In this document: piece after piece, positions 54,127 to 63,662 of the stretch | Numbering within the stretch: the stretch's first letter is position 1 | Layout of the letters: each line of letters begins with the position of its first letter | Assembly: GCA_026401035.1 (NCBI GenBank) | Contig: JAPLNR010000063.1 | Coordinates: 62,001-126,000, forward strand | DNA length: 64,000 nt | Reading direction: 5' to 3' | Origin: Planctomycetia bacterium | GTDB taxonomy: Bacteria > Planctomycetota > Planctomycetia > Pirellulales > UBA1268 | Notes under the pieces: generated by a model | What the model saw: the letters and a program-made list of their open reading frames with translations, nothing else | Databases searched by the model: none | What the model was told of the DNA's origin: nothing | Made by a program: the position numbers and the translations under genes

Positions 54127-56265
54127 ATGGCCACGAAAACACCGCGTCCCAAATCGAAGCCGAAATCTGCCGCAAAGACCGGGAAGCCGCTGAAGGCCCC
54201 GCCGGAAGAAACGCCGGCGATCGCGGCAGAGGCTCCGCCGGCCGCCGTCACCACCGGCAAGGCCCCGGCCAAACGCCGCGCCACGGCGCAGACGCTCGCC
54301 GCCGGCCAGCGGGACATCTCCGTCAGCGAGTTCTTCGCCAAGAACCGCCACCTGCTCGGCTTCGACTCACCCCGCAAGGCTCTGCTGACGAGCGTGAAGG
54401 AGGCGGTCGACAACTCGCTCGACGCCTGCGAGGAGGCCGGCATCCTCCCTGAGATCTGGGTCCACATCGAACCGGTGGGCGACAGCGTCAGCCGCTACCG
54501 CATGGGTGTGCAGGACAACGGCCCGGGCATCGTCCGCAAGCAGATCCCGCTCATCTTCGGCAAACTCCTCTACGGCTCGAAGTTTCACCGGCTGCGGATG
54601 AGCCGCGGCCAGCAGGGCATCGGCATCTCGGCGGCCGGCATGTATGGCGTGCTCACAACCGGCAAGCCGGTGAAGATCATCTCGAAGACGGGCGCCAAGG
54701 ATGCCGCGCACTACTACGAGCTGCGGATCGACACGAAGACCAACCAGCCTGAGATTCTCAACGGCAAGGGCGAGGGCGTTGACATCCCGACTGGCAAGGG
54801 CCGCGACGAATTGATGAAAAAACACTCGATCGAGTGGGTGGCCGAAAACGACAGGGGCGAGGCAATCGACCACGGCACCCGCGTGACGATCGAGATGGAG
54901 GCGAAGTTTCAGCGGGGCCGCGGCAGCGTCGAGGAGTATCTGGAGCAGACGGCGATCTCCAACCCGCATGCGCGGATCCACTTCCAGGGTCCCGACGGCC
55001 CCGAACGGATCCTCGAGCGGTCGACCGACGACCTGCCGCCGGAGCCGAAGGAGATCAAGCCACATCCCTACGGCGTCGAACTTGGCCGGCTGGTGACGAT
55101 GCTGCAGGAACACCCCAAGCTCACGCTCGCGCAGTTCCTGACGCAGTCGTTCTCCCGCGTCTCGCACAGCACGGCCAAGAGACTCTGCGACCTGGCGAAG
55201 CTTTCCACCCGCGTGACGACGGGCAAGCTCGGCCGCGGCGAGGCCGATGCCCTCTACAAGGCGATCCAGGAGACGAAAATCCCGCCACCGGCCACCGACT
55301 GCGTGGTGCCGATCGGCGAGCAGCGGCTGCTGGCCGGGCTGCGGCAGGTGGTGCCAGGCGAGTTTTTCACCGCCGCCACGCGGCCGCCCTCGGTTTACCG
55401 CGGCAATCCCTTCGTGATCGAGGCGGCGCTCGCCTACGGCGGCGGGCCATCGGTCCAGAAAGTCACGCTCGAGGCGCTCACGGAACTGGCCGGCGAAAGC
55501 GATGCCCGCAGCCTGCGGCAGTTTCTCACGACGACCTTCACCGGCATGGGGGGAGAGGCGGCCGACAAGATCCTCGCCGAGGCCGAACTCGCGCCGCGGC
55601 AGTCGCCATCGAAGCTGAAGAAGGCCGCGCCCGAGGCCCTGCACGCCGCGATGCAGCATGTCAACGTCGACGACGGGCAGAGCATGACGGTGCTGCGGTA
55701 TGCCAACCGCGTGCCGCTGCAGTTCCAACATGCGGCCTGCGCGGTCACGCAGACGATCCTCTCGACCAACTGGCGATCGTACGGCCTCTCGCAGTCCCGT
55801 GGCAGCCTGCCGAGCGGCCCGGTCACCACCATGGTGCACGTGGCCAGCGTCTGGGTGCCGTTCACGAGCGAGTCGAAAGAGGCCATTGCGTCATATCCGG
55901 AGATCCAGAAGGAGATCCGGCTCGCGCTGCAGGCCGTGGGCCGCAAGCTCGGCATGTACATGCGACGCCGGCTCCGCGTGGCCCAGGAAGGGCAGCGCCG
56001 CAGCATTTTCCTTCGCTACCTCGGCGAAGTGGCCTCGGCGGTATCGGTGATCAACGGCGTCGATCGCGACAAGCTCTTCGAACAACTGCTGGCCGTGGCC
56101 AAGAAGAAGACGGCCGAGGCCGACGTGAAGCTCGACGACCGCGGCAAGCCGATCGAGGAGGAGGACGATCTCGACCTCGGCGACAACTGCATCATCGTGC
56201 CGCAGGCGCTGCCCGGGGCGGACGCGGAAGAGAAGCAGCCCGCAAAGCGCAAGCGGCGAAAGTAG
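54127..56265 (+). CDS. top6B: DNA topoisomerase VI subunit B
   Basis: The 712-residue protein has a Lys/Pro/Ala-rich N-terminal extension (about 1-55). The GHKL ATPase domain carries EAVDNSLDACEEAG near 93 (N-box), DNGPGI near 129 and GQQGIGISAAGMYG near 161. It is followed by the H2TH region and the transducer domain with the late LGMYMRRRLRV. Topoisomerase VI is mainly archaeal and occurs in few bacteria, including planctomycetes. It needs subunit A for cleavage, and no A-subunit gene lies next to it: after the stop, which is part of a repeat, a DUF1501 gene runs the other way. Confidence 0.93.
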   Translation: MATKTPRPKSKPKSAAKTGKPLKAPPEETPAIAAEAPPAAVTTGKAPAKRRATAQTLAAGQRDISVSEFFAKNRHLLGFDSPRKALLTSVKEAVDNSLDACEEAGILPEIWVHIEPVGDSVSRYRMGVQDNGPGIVRKQIPLIFGKLLYGSKFHRLRMSRGQQGIGISAAGMYGVLTTGKPVKIISKTGAKDAAHYYELRIDTKTNQPEILNGKGEGVDIPTGKGRDELMKKHSIEWVAENDRGEAIDHGTRVTIEMEAKFQRGRGSVEEYLEQTAISNPHARIHFQGPDGPERILERSTDDLPPEPKEIKPHPYGVELGRLVTMLQEHPKLTLAQFLTQSFSRVSHSTAKRLCDLAKLSTRVTTGKLGRGEADALYKAIQETKIPPPATDCVVPIGEQRLLAGLRQVVPGEFFTAATRPPSVYRGNPFVIEAALAYGGGPSVQKVTLEALTELAGESDARSLRQFLTTTFTGMGGEAADKILAEAELAPRQSPSKLKKAAPEALHAAMQHVNVDDGQSMTVLRYANRVPLQFQHAACAVTQTILSTNWRSYGLSQSRGSLPSGPVTTMVHVASVWVPFTSESKEAIASYPEIQKEIRLALQAVGRKLGMYMRRRLRVAQEGQRRSIFLRYLGEVASAVSVINGVDRDKLFEQLLAVAKKKTAEADVKLDDRGKPIEEEDDLDLGDNCIIVPQALPGADAEEKQPAKRKRRK

Positions 56266-56283
56266 GACAGGCTTCAGCCTGTC
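56262..56283 (+). repeat. Palindromic repeat element, copy 4
   Basis: Identical to the copy at 2915. TAG 56263-56265 is the stop codon of top6B. A degenerate inverted copy, GACAGGCTAAAGCC, follows at 56307-56320, so a longer imperfect hairpin is possible. Confidence 0.78.
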
Positions 56284-56316
56284 ACATCCAAACCCGCCAT
56301 CGCCTTGACAGGCTAA

Positions 56317-56488
56317 AGCCAGGCCGTCAACTCAAAATCCCCTTCACGACTTCCCCGTGCACGGCTGCTGCCCGCAAAACCACGGCGTCCTGCCGTGTTT
56401 TGCTTGGCGACCGCCGGTCGCTGGTGACAAGCCGGGCCTCCAGCCAGGCCGTCAACTCAAAATCCCCTTCACGACTTCCCCGTGCACG
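56317..56488 (+). repeat. 47-bp direct duplication of the DUF1501 gene end
   Basis: The 47-bp sequence at 56317-56363 is repeated exactly at 56442-56488, which includes the real 3' end of the DUF1501 gene (last codons VHGEVVKGILS). The 78 bp in between form two hairpins: GCAAAAC/GTTTTGC flanking an ACGGC/GCCGT stem, and GCGACC-GCC-GGTCGC. Confidence 0.8.
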
Positions 56489-57921
56489 TCGGTCAGCCGG
56501 AAGTCGCGGCCCTGATAGGGGAAGGTGAGACGTAGGTGGTCGATGCCCATCAGGTGCAGGATCGTGGCGTTCAGGTCGTGCACGTGCACCTTCTGCTCGG
56601 GCGTGATGATGTTGTAGGAGTAGTCGTCGGTCGCGCCCCATGTGAGCCCCGGCTTCACACCCGCCCCCGCCATGAGCATCGTGAAGCACCGCGGATGGTG
56701 GTCGCGGCCGTAGTTGGTCTCGGTGAGCGTGCCCTGCGAGTAGATCGTGCGGCCAAACTCGCCACCCCACACGATCAGCGTGTCATCGAGCATGCCCCGC
56801 GCCTGCAAGTCATCGAGCAGCGCGGCCGTGGCCTGGTCGGTATCCTGCACCTGCCCCTTGATCGCATTCGGCAGCCCGCCGTGATGGTCCCAGCCCATGT
56901 GGAAGCACTGCACGAACCGCACGCCCCGCTCGGAGAGCCGCCGCGCGAGCAGGCAGTTGAAGGCGTAGCTGCCGGGTCGGTGCACGTCGGGGCCGTAGGA
57001 GTCGAGCACATGCTTCGGCTCATCCTTGAAATTGATGATCTCCGGCACGCTCTCCTGCATGCGGAAGGCCATCTCATACTGGCTCGTCCGGGCGGCGATC
57101 TCGGGATCGCCAACGGCACTCGAGCGGGTCGCATTCAACTTCGCGATCCGGTCGAGCGTGTCCCGCCGCATCTGCCGATCGACGCCGGCCGGATCGGCCA
57201 GATAGAGCACCGGGTCGCCCGTGTTGCGGAACCGCACCCCCTGATGCTGCGTCGGCAGGAACCCCGCCCCCCAGAGCCGTTCGTAGAGCGGCTGGTCGTC
57301 CTTGCGGCCGCTGCCAAAGCTCGTGAGCACGATGTAGGCGGGCAGGTCGGCATTGTCGCTGCCGAGACCGTAGCCCAGCCAGGAGCCGATGCTCGGACGG
57401 CCGGCCAGTTGGTGGCCGGTCTGAAAGAACGTGATCGCCGGATCGTGGTTGATCTGCTCGGTGACCATCGAGCGGATCATGCACCAGCGGTCGGCATGCC
57501 GGGCGATATTCGGCACCAGTTCGCTGAACCACATCCCGCTCTCGCCGTGCTGCTGGAATTTGAACATCGACGGCGCGATCGGAAAGCTCTTCTGGCCGCT
57601 GGTCATCGTCGTCAGCCGCTGTCCCTGCCGGATCGACTCGGGCAGATCCTCGCCGCGCCGCTTCTCCATCTCGGGCTTCGGATCAAAGAGATCCATCTGC
57701 GAGGGAGCGCCCGACTGAAAGAGGTAAATGATCCGCTTCGCCTTGGGTGGAAAGTTGGGAAACTTCGCCGCCGCAGGAGCGGGAGCCGTCGCGGCCCGGG
57801 CCACCTGCGGTTGCATCAGGCTGGCGAGCGCGGCGTAGCCCAGGCCGCCGGCCGCGCCGCCGAGAAACACGCGGCGGTTGAGGGCATCCTGGGAACGCAG
57901 CGTGTTGAGGAACGTGTTCAT
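56452..57921 (-). CDS. DUF1501 protein with twin-arginine-type signal
   Basis: The 489-residue protein starts with a Tat-like signal (DALNRRVFLGGAAGGLGYAA near 12-31) and has the DUF1501 pattern, a sulfatase/phosphatase-like fold (KRIIYLFQSGAPSQMDLFDPKP in parts, RSMVTEQINHDPAITFFQTGH, GGLPNAIKGQVQDTD, VVWGGEFGRT-IYSQ). These proteins nearly always pair with a cytochrome-like DUF1549/DUF1553 protein in planctomycetes, here 3 bp upstream. The function is unknown. The 3' end is duplicated downstream. Confidence 0.92.
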   Translation of the reverse strand: MNTFLNTLRSQDALNRRVFLGGAAGGLGYAALASLMQPQVARAATAPAPAAAKFPNFPPKAKRIIYLFQSGAPSQMDLFDPKPEMEKRRGEDLPESIRQGQRLTTMTSGQKSFPIAPSMFKFQQHGESGMWFSELVPNIARHADRWCMIRSMVTEQINHDPAITFFQTGHQLAGRPSIGSWLGYGLGSDNADLPAYIVLTSFGSGRKDDQPLYERLWGAGFLPTQHQGVRFRNTGDPVLYLADPAGVDRQMRRDTLDRIAKLNATRSSAVGDPEIAARTSQYEMAFRMQESVPEIINFKDEPKHVLDSYGPDVHRPGSYAFNCLLARRLSERGVRFVQCFHMGWDHHGGLPNAIKGQVQDTDQATAALLDDLQARGMLDDTLIVWGGEFGRTIYSQGTLTETNYGRDHHPRCFTMLMAGAGVKPGLTWGATDDYSYNIITPEQKVHVHDLNATILHLMGIDHLRLTFPYQGRDFRLTDVHGEVVKGILS

Positions 57922-57924
57922 GGA

Positions 57925-60900
57925 TTACTCCCGCATCACGAATTCGTCGAGGTTGATGATCACGTTTGCAGCCATTGAATAGGCGGCGAACTCCGGGGCC
58001 GCAACAGCCTCCGGCTTCTTCACGAGCCCCACGGTGGCATACTTCTCCGCCGCCGCCGGATCGGCCGAGAATTTTGCGAGATCGGCCTCGTAGCCTTCCA
58101 CGAGCGTCGCCAGTTCGTCGGCCGTCGGCTGGCGGCCGATGGCCAGACGGAAGCCATGCGCGATCCGCTCCGGCGGCGTCGCCCCACCCTCGCCCAACAT
58201 GCGACTCGCGAGGCCGTGGGCCGTCTCGACGAACGTGGTCTCGTTCAGAAGCGCGAGTGCCTGCAGCGGCGTGTTCGTCCGCGACCGCTTCACGGTGCAG
58301 GTCTCGCGATTCGGCGCGTCGAAGAGCAGCATCGTCGGCGGGCCGGCCGTCCGCTTCCAGACCGTGTACATCGTGCGGCGGTAGCGGCCGGCGCCCGTGT
58401 CGGGCTTGTAGCCGCGAAGATCACCGTATTTGCTGGTCTCGTCCCAGACGCCATCGGGCATCCAGGGGCGAACACTCGGGCCCCCGACCGTCGGCACGAG
58501 CAGGCCGGACGCCGAGAGCGCCGCATCGCGAACGGCCTCGCCAGGCAGCCGAATCCGCGGCGCCCGGGCGAGCAGCCGATTCGCGGGATCCTTCGCGAGC
58601 TTCTCGGGCGTCACGGTCGCGCTTTGCCGATACACGGCGCTGGTCACGAGCAACTTCACAAACTTCTTCATGTCCCAGCCGCTCTCCATAAAGTCGGCGG
58701 CCAGCCAGTCGAGCAGTTCTGGATGACTCGGATACTCGGCCTGGCTGCCGAGGTTTTCGCTCGTCTTCACGATACCGGTGCCGAAGAACCGCTCCCACAT
58801 CCGGTTCACCCACACCCGCGACGTGAGCGGGTTGTCGCGCGAGATGATCCACTTCGCGAGTGACAACCGGTCGACCTTCGTGCCCTCCGGCAGTTGTGGC
58901 AGAAACGCCGGCAGGCCGGCCACCACTTTTTCGCCGCGCTTGTCGTATTCGCCGCGGTTGAGCACGAAGGCCTCGCGGGCCGCGCCTTCCTGCATCACCA
59001 TGGCGCTCGTCAACGAGCCTTTGAACGATTCCTGGCTCTGCTTCGCAGCCGCGCGGGCCACCTCGGCCCGGCGGATCGGGCCATCGACGTTCTCGCGATA
59101 GAACTTGCTGATCGCGGCCTTCTGTGCCGGCGATCGCTTTTCATGTTCCACGCCAAGCCCAGCCTTCACCGGCTCGGGCAGCGTGACGCCCGCGACCCCG
59201 AGCATGCTCGGCTCGTTGGGGGAAACCGCGAGGCGAAAACGGCCGATGGAATGCCCATCGAACGCCTCCTGACGGATGCGGATGACGACGCGGGAATTTT
59301 CCGGCACCGCCACCGGCTTGTCTGGAAAGACGGCGAGATGACGGGGCTCACGCTTGTCCGGAGATTGGCCGTCGATCGCCCAGCCCTTTCCCTTCTCCCC
59401 CTTGAGCACGCTCGCTGCCGGCCAGCCATTCTGCTCGTAGTCGGCCTCGGCCCGCTTCAGGTCGACGGGAATCGCCTTGGCATCCCCAGGCGGTTCGATC
59501 TCGGCCTCGATCTTCGAGACCACGATGTTGCCATTGCCGGCCCGACCGAAGCCGCCGCCCCCGGCCAGGCTCGGATCGGGCAAAACCTCGAGCCGGAGGC
59601 CACCGAGATTGCCCGCCGGGATCAGGGCCTCGAACTCATACGTATCGCGGGGCGACTGCTGGCCCTCGACGAGCCAGGTGCCGTCCTCGCTCCGCCTGAA
59701 CGTCGCGCCGCCGGTGCTTCGCAACTCTAGGGGCTCGAACGGCTGCCAGGCCTCCTGAGGCGCGGCGAGCGCCGGCCGGATCGATTCTTCCCAGCCCGCC
59801 ACGAGAGAGTCGCTGTTCGCGATCTCCTCCTTCACCGACGCCTCCGCATCGGCCACCACCTTCTCCAGCCTGGCCAGCTCGCGTTCCTGCTCAGACGAAG
59901 GCAGCAAATGCACGGGGTCGACGTTGCCACCGCCTCGATGCGCGGTGCCCTGATTCGTGCCGGTCTCCGGAACATTGTTGAAGATCGAGAAGAGCGCGTA
60001 AAACTCCTTCTGCGAGAGTGGATCGTATTTATGGTCGTGGCAGCGGGCGCAGCCCACCGAGAGGGCCATCCAGGTCTGCCCGGTGGTCTCGACGCGGTCG
60101 ATCACGGTCTCCACCCGCCACTCCTCCGCGATGATGCCCCCTTCGCCGTTGAGCCGATGGTTGCGGTTGAAGCCCGTGGCCACGATCTGGTCGCGGGTCG
60201 GATGCTCCAGCATGTCGCCGGCCAGCTGTTCGACCGTGAACCGGTCAAACGGCAGATTTTCGTTGTAGGCCTTGATGAGCCAGTCGCGCCACGGCCAGTT
60301 CTGCCGGCTGGAGTCGGTTTGGTAGCCACTGGAGTCGGCGTAGCGTGCGGCGTCGAGCCACTCGATCGCCATCCGTTCGCCGTAGTGAGGGCTGGCGAGC
60401 AGCCGGTCGACATACTTCTCATACGCATCGGGCGATGGGTCGGCGAGGAAGGCGTCGACGTCGGCGGGCACCGGCGGCAGCCCGGTGAGGTCGAGCGCGA
60501 GCCGTCGCGCGAGGGTCACGCGATCGGCTTCCGGATTTGGCTTCAGCCCCTCCGGCTCGAGCTTCGCGAGAACGAATCGATCGATCGGTGTCTTTTGCCA
60601 AGCCACGTCTTTGACGTCCGGCATGGCCGGCCGCTCGACCCGCTCGAATGCCCAGTGGCCGCGGTACTCGGCGCCCTCGGCGACCCAGCGCTTCAGGATC
60701 TCGGCTTCGGCGGGCGTAATCGGCTTGTTGATCCGCGGCGGCGGCATCACGATCTCGGGATCGGTGCTCGTGATCCGGGCGATGATCTCGCTCTTGGCGG
60801 GATCACCGGGGACAACGGCCGTCAGACCGCTGTCGAGAGCAGCAATCGCGGCGGCGCGGTCATCGAGCCGCAGGCCGGCCTGGCGGTCCTCGTGGTCGGG

Positions 60901-61047
60901 CCCGTGGCAGGCGAAGCAGCGATCGGAGAGGATCGGCCGCACGTCGCGATTGAAGTCAAGTTCGGAGTCGGCCGGGGCGGCCCGGCCGGCGAGCGAAATC
61001 GCAAGCAGGCACGCAAGCGCAAGGCGACAGCAGGCGGTGTGTTCCAT
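57925..61047 (-). CDS. PSCyt1/DUF1549/DUF1553 cytochrome-type protein
   Basis: The 1040-residue protein has a signal peptide (about 1-24), a planctomycete cytochrome c-like domain with CFACH (C44, C47, H48), DUF1549 (LALDLTGLPPVPADVDAFL and ASPHYGERMAIEWLDAARY) and a second CARCHDHKYDPLSQ motif near 331. A carbohydrate-binding-like region lies in the middle, and DUF1553 at the C-terminal end (KWIISRDNPLTSRVWVNRMW, PLQALALLNETTF). Both CxxCH motifs can bind haem c. The role is probably in extracytoplasmic electron transfer or glycan degradation. Start at 61047 has AAGGA at good spacing. It overlaps no gene and is followed by DUF1501 after 3 bp. Confidence 0.93.
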   Translation of the reverse strand: MEHTACCRLALACLLAISLAGRAAPADSELDFNRDVRPILSDRCFACHGPDHEDRQAGLRLDDRAAAIAALDSGLTAVVPGDPAKSEIIARITSTDPEIVMPPPRINKPITPAEAEILKRWVAEGAEYRGHWAFERVERPAMPDVKDVAWQKTPIDRFVLAKLEPEGLKPNPEADRVTLARRLALDLTGLPPVPADVDAFLADPSPDAYEKYVDRLLASPHYGERMAIEWLDAARYADSSGYQTDSSRQNWPWRDWLIKAYNENLPFDRFTVEQLAGDMLEHPTRDQIVATGFNRNHRLNGEGGIIAEEWRVETVIDRVETTGQTWMALSVGCARCHDHKYDPLSQKEFYALFSIFNNVPETGTNQGTAHRGGGNVDPVHLLPSSEQERELARLEKVVADAEASVKEEIANSDSLVAGWEESIRPALAAPQEAWQPFEPLELRSTGGATFRRSEDGTWLVEGQQSPRDTYEFEALIPAGNLGGLRLEVLPDPSLAGGGGFGRAGNGNIVVSKIEAEIEPPGDAKAIPVDLKRAEADYEQNGWPAASVLKGEKGKGWAIDGQSPDKREPRHLAVFPDKPVAVPENSRVVIRIRQEAFDGHSIGRFRLAVSPNEPSMLGVAGVTLPEPVKAGLGVEHEKRSPAQKAAISKFYRENVDGPIRRAEVARAAAKQSQESFKGSLTSAMVMQEGAAREAFVLNRGEYDKRGEKVVAGLPAFLPQLPEGTKVDRLSLAKWIISRDNPLTSRVWVNRMWERFFGTGIVKTSENLGSQAEYPSHPELLDWLAADFMESGWDMKKFVKLLVTSAVYRQSATVTPEKLAKDPANRLLARAPRIRLPGEAVRDAALSASGLLVPTVGGPSVRPWMPDGVWDETSKYGDLRGYKPDTGAGRYRRTMYTVWKRTAGPPTMLLFDAPNRETCTVKRSRTNTPLQALALLNETTFVETAHGLASRMLGEGGATPPERIAHGFRLAIGRQPTADELATLVEGYEADLAKFSADPAAAEKYATVGLVKKPEAVAAPEFAAYSMAANVIINLDEFVMRE

Positions 61048-61281
61048 AAAAGTTTCCTTCTTGGAGAACACCCGCGTCGCCGTTCGGCGGCCACTCGTGA
61101 CGAGAAGCCAGCCGTCAAACGCGGACCTGACTGGCAGGTCGATCGGCGGGACTCGATTTCAATTGTAGCACTGGATCGGAACCCCGCCAAATTGCGGCTC
61201 CGCGACCGGCCACCTGGCTACGAACAAACGGTCGCAGCCGGTCGGGAAACCGTCCCGACCGGCTCCAGCCCGCAGATGACA

Positions 61282-61794
61282 TCAGCCCTGACGCGCGGCC
61301 TTCATCTGCTCGACTTCGGCTTCGAGCGACTTCACTCGCTCTTCAAGCTCACGAAACTTCTCGCGGGCCTTCTCCATCCGCTCCTTCATCTCCTCGCGGG
61401 CCTGCTGCATCCGCTCACGGCCTTCCTGCATCCGCTTCTCCAGCATCTCGCGGGCCTCTGGCGGGAGTTCACGCTGCGGGCCACGTGGCGGGCCGCCCCA
61501 CTCTGCGCGATCATGATGCGGACCATCATGATGCGGACCATCATGAGGAGGCCGGCCGTGGTGCCGGGCATGGTCTGGGCCGTGGTGCGGCCCACCCGGG
61601 CCCATCCGGCCATCGATCCGGTTCAGAAGACGATCGAGTTTTTCAGCAATCCGATCGAGCTTGTCAGACGAATCGCCCGACTCCCCGTAAGACCGACCTT
61701 CCTCGGACGCCGTCACCACCTGCATCCGATTCCCCGCCACCAGCAGGCCGACGCCACAGGCCGCCAGACCCAACCACTTCCACAGGCTCGTCAT
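61282..61794 (-). CDS. Exported His-rich protein with coiled coil
   Basis: The 170-residue protein has a signal-like helix (about 6-22, WLGLAACGVGLLVAG), a Gly/Pro/His-rich middle with HHGPDHARHHG and two HHDGP repeats (about 63-95), and a charged C-terminal coiled coil (about 105-168, EMLEKRMQEGRERMQQ, AREEMKERMEKAREK). The His-rich segment may bind metal. AAGGAG precedes the ATG. It is divergent from the methyltransferase gene; no family known. Confidence 0.7.
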   Translation of the reverse strand: MTSLWKWLGLAACGVGLLVAGNRMQVVTASEEGRSYGESGDSSDKLDRIAEKLDRLLNRIDGRMGPGGPHHGPDHARHHGRPPHDGPHHDGPHHDRAEWGGPPRGPQRELPPEAREMLEKRMQEGRERMQQAREEMKERMEKAREKFRELEERVKSLEAEVEQMKAARQG

Positions 61795-61871
61795 GACAGA
61801 TCTCCTTATTTGCTTGGGTTTTGCATGGACATGTCCCCGGCACGTTTGCACCGACGTATGCTGACAGAGGA

Positions 61872-62795
61872 ATGAACGGCCCCGCTCCCGAAAAGTTTCG
61901 CGACCCCACCCTCGTCGATTTCGGCTCCGTCGGCGCTGGCCGCGGAAACGGCCCCGGCCGCCGGCTGGAACTGCTCGGCGGCGTGCTCGTGGATCGCCCA
62001 CTCGCCCAGGCCGACCTGCCCCGCCGCAGCCTGCCCACGGCCTGGCAGGACGCCGGCGCGATCTTCCATGCAGAGGAGGGTGGCGGCGCTAAGGGCCGCT
62101 GGGAATTTTCACGTTCTCTGCCCGACCCGTGGATCGTGCAGGTGCCGCTGGGCACAGCGCAGGCGGCCGCAGCAATTACGCTCGAAGTACGGCCGGCTCC
62201 GTCGGGACAGATCGGCGTGTTTCTTGAGCAGGTGCCGCAGTGGCAGTGGCTGGCAGAGGCGGCCCGGCCCGGCATGCGGATGCTTTCCCTATTTGCCCAC
62301 TCGGGAGCTGCCACGCTGGCGCTTGCCGCCGCCGGCGCGGAGGTGGTGCACGTTGATGCCTCGAAGCAGGCCACGGCGCTGGCCCGCCGCAACGCCGAGG
62401 CTTCGGGGCTCGCGGCCGCGCCGATCCGCTGGATCTGCGAAGACGCCCGGACGTTCATCGCTCGTGAGGTCCGCCGCGGGGCCGCCTACGACGGCGTCGT
62501 GCTCGATCCACCGTCGTGGGGCCACGGCCCCAAGGGCCAAGCCTTTTCGATCGACCGCGACCTCGGTCCACTGCTCGGCGACCTGGCAGAACTGCTCGGC
62601 GCAGCGCGGGCCGCCGGTCGCGCAGGCCCCGTTCTGCTCACGTGCCACTCGCCCCGCTGGCATCACCGGCACCTCCACGACACACTGGCAGACGTGCTCG
62701 GTGAGGGCGGCATTGAATCGGGCCGCCTCACCTGCACCGATGCCGGCGGCCGAACCCTGGCGCTTGGCGATTACGCCCGGTGGACTTCCCCGTGA
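61872..62795 (+). CDS. RlmI-like class I RNA methyltransferase
   Basis: The 307-residue protein has the SAM motif LSLFAHSGAATLALAAAGAE, then VVHVDASKQAT, and the catalytic VVLDPPSWGHGPKG, followed by DRDLGPLLGDLAEL. DPPSW with the GP-K stretch is typical of RlmI/YccW-type cytosine-5 methyltransferases of 23S rRNA, but the PUA domain is not obvious in the first 100 residues. The start at 61872 fits the gene context. The stop overlaps the next gene's GTG. The target RNA is unknown. Confidence 0.85.
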   Translation: MNGPAPEKFRDPTLVDFGSVGAGRGNGPGRRLELLGGVLVDRPLAQADLPRRSLPTAWQDAGAIFHAEEGGGAKGRWEFSRSLPDPWIVQVPLGTAQAAAAITLEVRPAPSGQIGVFLEQVPQWQWLAEAARPGMRMLSLFAHSGAATLALAAAGAEVVHVDASKQATALARRNAEASGLAAAPIRWICEDARTFIAREVRRGAAYDGVVLDPPSWGHGPKGQAFSIDRDLGPLLGDLAELLGAARAAGRAGPVLLTCHSPRWHHRHLHDTLADVLGEGGIESGRLTCTDAGGRTLALGDYARWTSP

Positions 62796-63634
62796 CGACC
62801 TTCCACGAACAGATTACGAGCACGGCAAACCCCCGGGTGCGACAGGCCGCGCGGCTGCGCGATGCCGATGCCCGTCGCGAGACCGGCCTCACGCTCGTCG
62901 ACGGCCGCCGCGAACTCGCCCGGGCCGCAGCGGCGGCGGCCGGCACGCAGAGCGAGATCGTCGAGGTCTTTGTCGCCGCCGATGCGCCGCCCGATGGCGA
63001 CCGCGACGCCTGGCTCGACACGCTCGCCGCGCAGGGCACGCGGATCATCGGCCTCGCGCGGAAGCCCTTCGAGAAGATCGCCTTCGGCAGCCGGAACGAA
63101 AGCGTCGTGGGTGTCGTGCGGTTTTCCGGACGACCGCTCGAGCAGTTCACGGTGGCCGCCGGTCGGCCGGTGCTCGTGATCGAGAGCGTGGAGAAACCCG
63201 GCAACCTCGGGGCGATCCTACGGACGGCCGACGCGGCCGGCATTGCCGGCGTGATCGCCTGCGATGCGGCCACCGATCCGGCCAACCCCGCCGCCATCCG
63301 CGCCAGCCTCGGCACCGTTTTTACCGTGCCCGTGGCGGTGACGACCACGCAGGCGGCGATCGACTGGTGCGGCCGGCACGCCCGCCGTGTGATCGCCGCG
63401 CTGCCGGAAGGCCGGCTCGTCTGGCACGAGGCAGCTCTCGCCGGCAATACGGCGCTGCTGCTCGGCAGCGAGGCCCATGGTCTTTCGCCCGCATGGCAAC
63501 AGGCCAGCGATGCCGGCCGGATCGAGTTCGAAACCGTCCGCCTGCCGATGCAGGGGATCGCCGACAGCCTCAACGTGTCGGCAACAGCCGCGGTGCTGGC
63601 CTACGAGGCCCTGCGGCAGGCGCCGCAAAAGTAG
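62792..63634 (+). CDS. SpoU/TrmH-family RNA 2'-O-methyltransferase
   Basis: The 280-residue protein starts at GTG 62792, which overlaps the stop of the methyltransferase upstream. It has an N-terminal substrate-binding domain (ITSTANPRVRQAARL), then the knotted SPOUT domain with EKPGNLGAILRTADAAG, TALLLGSEAHGLS and LPMQGIADSLNVSATAAVL. These three are the SpoU motifs. It most likely methylates the ribose of 23S rRNA or tRNA. The TAG stop is part of a palindromic repeat variant. Confidence 0.92.
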   Translation: MTTFHEQITSTANPRVRQAARLRDADARRETGLTLVDGRRELARAAAAAAGTQSEIVEVFVAADAPPDGDRDAWLDTLAAQGTRIIGLARKPFEKIAFGSRNESVVGVVRFSGRPLEQFTVAAGRPVLVIESVEKPGNLGAILRTADAAGIAGVIACDAATDPANPAAIRASLGTVFTVPVAVTTTQAAIDWCGRHARRVIAALPEGRLVWHEAALAGNTALLLGSEAHGLSPAWQQASDAGRIEFETVRLPMQGIADSLNVSATAAVLAYEALRQAPQK

Positions 63635-63652
63635 GGCGGGCTTCAGCCTGCC
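63631..63652 (+). repeat. Palindromic repeat element, copy 5 (variant)
   Basis: Differs from the other four by three substitutions: GGCGGGC in place of GACAGGC in the left arm and GCCTGCC in place of GCCTGTC in the right arm. The changes preserve pairing (one G-T). TAG 63632-63634 is the stop codon of the SpoU gene. It is the only copy between genes in tandem. Confidence 0.72.
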
Positions 63653-63662
63653 ATGCCCTCCC

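Noticed and set aside
61500-61545. Short direct repeats with GATGCGGACCATCAT as a possible CRISPR or regulatory array
   Set aside because: They are the codons of the HHDGP repeats of the His-rich protein.
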